A stretch of 6,703 bases of DNA, taken from assembly GCA_021443825.1 (NCBI GenBank), contig JABUTE010000234.1, forward strand, positions 1 through 6,703. The letters run 5' to 3'. Shown piece after piece: positions 5,797 through 6,703 of the stretch. This stretch comes from Bacillota bacterium (GTDB taxonomy: Bacteria > Bacillota > Clostridia > Peptostreptococcales > Anaerovoracaceae). The number at the start of each line of letters is the position of its first letter. The stretch's first letter is position 1. Both the position numbers and the translations under genes were made by a program. A model generated the notes under the pieces. That model saw only the letters and a list, made by a program, of their open reading frames with translations, made no database searches and had not been told where the DNA came from.

Positions 5797-6225
5797 ATGT
5801 CATCTTACATTGCAAAGCCTTCGGAGATCGAAAGAAAGTGGTACATCATCGACGCAGAGGGTAAGACCCTCGGCCGCATCTGCACCGAAGCTGCTATGAT
5901 TCTCCGCGGCAAGAAGAAGCCCACTTACACCCCGTTCCTCGACACCGGCGATTATGTGATCATCATCAATGCCGGCAAGGTACAGGTCACCGGTAAAAAG
6001 GCACAGAACAAGATCTACAAGCATCATTCCGGTTATCCCGGCGGGCTGAAGGAGATCCCCTTCGATAAGCTGATGGAAAAGGATCCCTGCGAAGCTGTTC
6101 GCCACGCTGTTAAGGGCATGATGCCCAAGGGCCCCCTGGGCAGACAGATGTACAAGAAGCTGAAGGTGTATGCCGGCCCCGAGCACAAGCATGCAGCCCA
6201 GAAGCCTGAGATCTGGAATTGCTAA
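5797..6225 (+). CDS. rplM: 50S ribosomal protein L13
   Basis: L13 is an early-assembling protein of the large subunit that binds 23S rRNA. The 142 residues match the family length. Motifs include WYIIDAEGKTLGRI (15-28), the HSGYPGGL segment (77-84), VKGMMPKGPLGR (105-116) and the C-terminal KLKVYAGPEHKHAAQKPE. AGGAGG at 5785-5790 sits 6 bases before the ATG. It is the first gene of the rplM-rpsI pair, an arrangement conserved across bacteria. The structured leader with a duplicated hairpin ending at the Shine-Dalgarno sequence suggests feedback control of the operon, with L13 the likeliest effector. Confidence 0.98.
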   Translation: MSSYIAKPSEIERKWYIIDAEGKTLGRICTEAAMILRGKKKPTYTPFLDTGDYVIIINAGKVQVTGKKAQNKIYKHHSGYPGGLKEIPFDKLMEKDPCEAVRHAVKGMMPKGPLGRQMYKKLKVYAGPEHKHAAQKPEIWNC

Positions 6226-6241
6226 TTAGGAGGGAATAAGA

Positions 6242-6634
6242 ATGGCTAAGATTCAGTATATCGGAACTGGAAGAAGAAAGTCTTCCGTTGCCAGAGTAAG
6301 ACTCGTTCCCGGCACCGGCAAGATCACCGTTAATAAGAAAGACCTGAACGACTACTTCGGTATGGAGCTGCTGAAGAGAGAGGTCAGAAGACCCCTCCAG
6401 CTGGTAGGCGCCGAAGAAAAGTTCGACGTTATCGCTACCGTAAGCGGCGGCGGCACCACCGGTCAGTCCGGCGCACTGCGCCACGGCATCAGCAGAGCCC
6501 TCGTTATGGCAGACGCTGAAAACAGACCCGCCCTGAAGGCTGCAGGTTTCATGACCAGAGACCCCAGAATGAAGGAAAGAAAGAAGTACGGTCTCAAAAA
6601 GGCAAGAAGAGCTTCTCAGTTCAGCAAGCGTTAA
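6242..6634 (+). CDS. rpsI: 30S ribosomal protein S9
   Basis: S9 is a small-subunit protein whose C-terminal tail reaches the P-site tRNA. The 130 residues carry the family signatures GTGRRKSSVARVRL (8-21), the central VSGGGTTGQSGALRHGISRAL (67-87), and the basic tail RDPRMKERKKYGLKKARR (106-123), ending in the invariant S-K-R. The start is 16 bases after the rplM stop and has AGGAGGG at 6228-6234, 7 bases upstream. It is co-transcribed with rplM and followed by a terminator 21 bases after its stop codon. Confidence 0.98.
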   Translation: MAKIQYIGTGRRKSSVARVRLVPGTGKITVNKKDLNDYFGMELLKREVRRPLQLVGAEEKFDVIATVSGGGTTGQSGALRHGISRALVMADAENRPALKAAGFMTRDPRMKERKKYGLKKARRASQFSKR

Positions 6635-6655
6635 TCGAACACCAACAAATGCTCA

Positions 6656-6689
6656 AAAAGCCCGGAAAATCAAGGTTTTCCGGGCTTTT
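6656..6689 (+). terminator. Intrinsic terminator of rplM-rpsI
   Basis: AAAAGCCCGGAAAA (6656-6669) pairs perfectly with TTTTCCGGGCTTTT (6676-6689) around the 6-base loop TCAAGG. The core is GC-rich and ends in four T residues. The A run on the left side could also let it act on transcripts arriving from the other direction. The 14 bases after it hold no assignable feature. Confidence 0.88.
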
Positions 6690-6703
6690 CCTATGTCCGG
6701 AGG

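Overview
The window reads as a chromosomal housekeeping stretch from a Bacillota bacterium, most likely a fairly GC-rich member of the Clostridia. The evidence is strong AGGAGG-type ribosome binding sites, clostridial-type RF1, TyrS and L13/S9 proteins, TTGACA/TATAAT-type promoters and hairpin-plus-U-tract terminators. I cannot place it to genus. I see no mobile elements, tRNA or rRNA genes, or CRISPR arrays.

Left part (1-4035, + strand). A promoter with an extended -10 (24-52) precedes a tightly packed run of four genes: prfA (release factor 1), a Sua5/YwlC-type threonylcarbamoyl-AMP synthase whose ATG overlaps the prfA stop, rpiB (ribose-5-phosphate isomerase B) and tyrS (tyrosyl-tRNA synthetase). 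Gaps are -1, 24 and 23 bases, so this looks like one operon. Three of the four products serve translation: termination, t6A modification of ANN-decoding tRNAs, and tRNA-Tyr charging. It ends at a strong 14-bp hairpin terminator (3998-4035) that also works in reverse for the convergent gene.

Middle (4069-5451, - strand). A single 460-residue M20-family metallopeptidase resembles carboxypeptidase S/PM20D1 and has all metal ligands present. It has its own -10 element and a strong RBS, with a 12-bp palindrome in its short leader.

Right part (5452-6703). A 345-base divergent intergenic region holds four helically phased A-tracts, a consensus-like promoter (TTGACA-17-TAAGAT) and a leader of about 180 nt for the ribosomal protein operon rplM-rpsI (L13-S9), which ends at a second strong terminator. 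The leader is the most interesting element. Its last 72 nt are two directly abutting copies of the same hairpin motif, with identical internal-loop strands, a compensatory change in the outer stem and different apical loops. The second copy ends 4 nt before the Shine-Dalgarno sequence. This looks like a structured cis-regulatory RNA, probably an L13-sensing autoregulatory leader or something equivalent. I cannot tell from sequence alone whether it matches the known L13 leader family.
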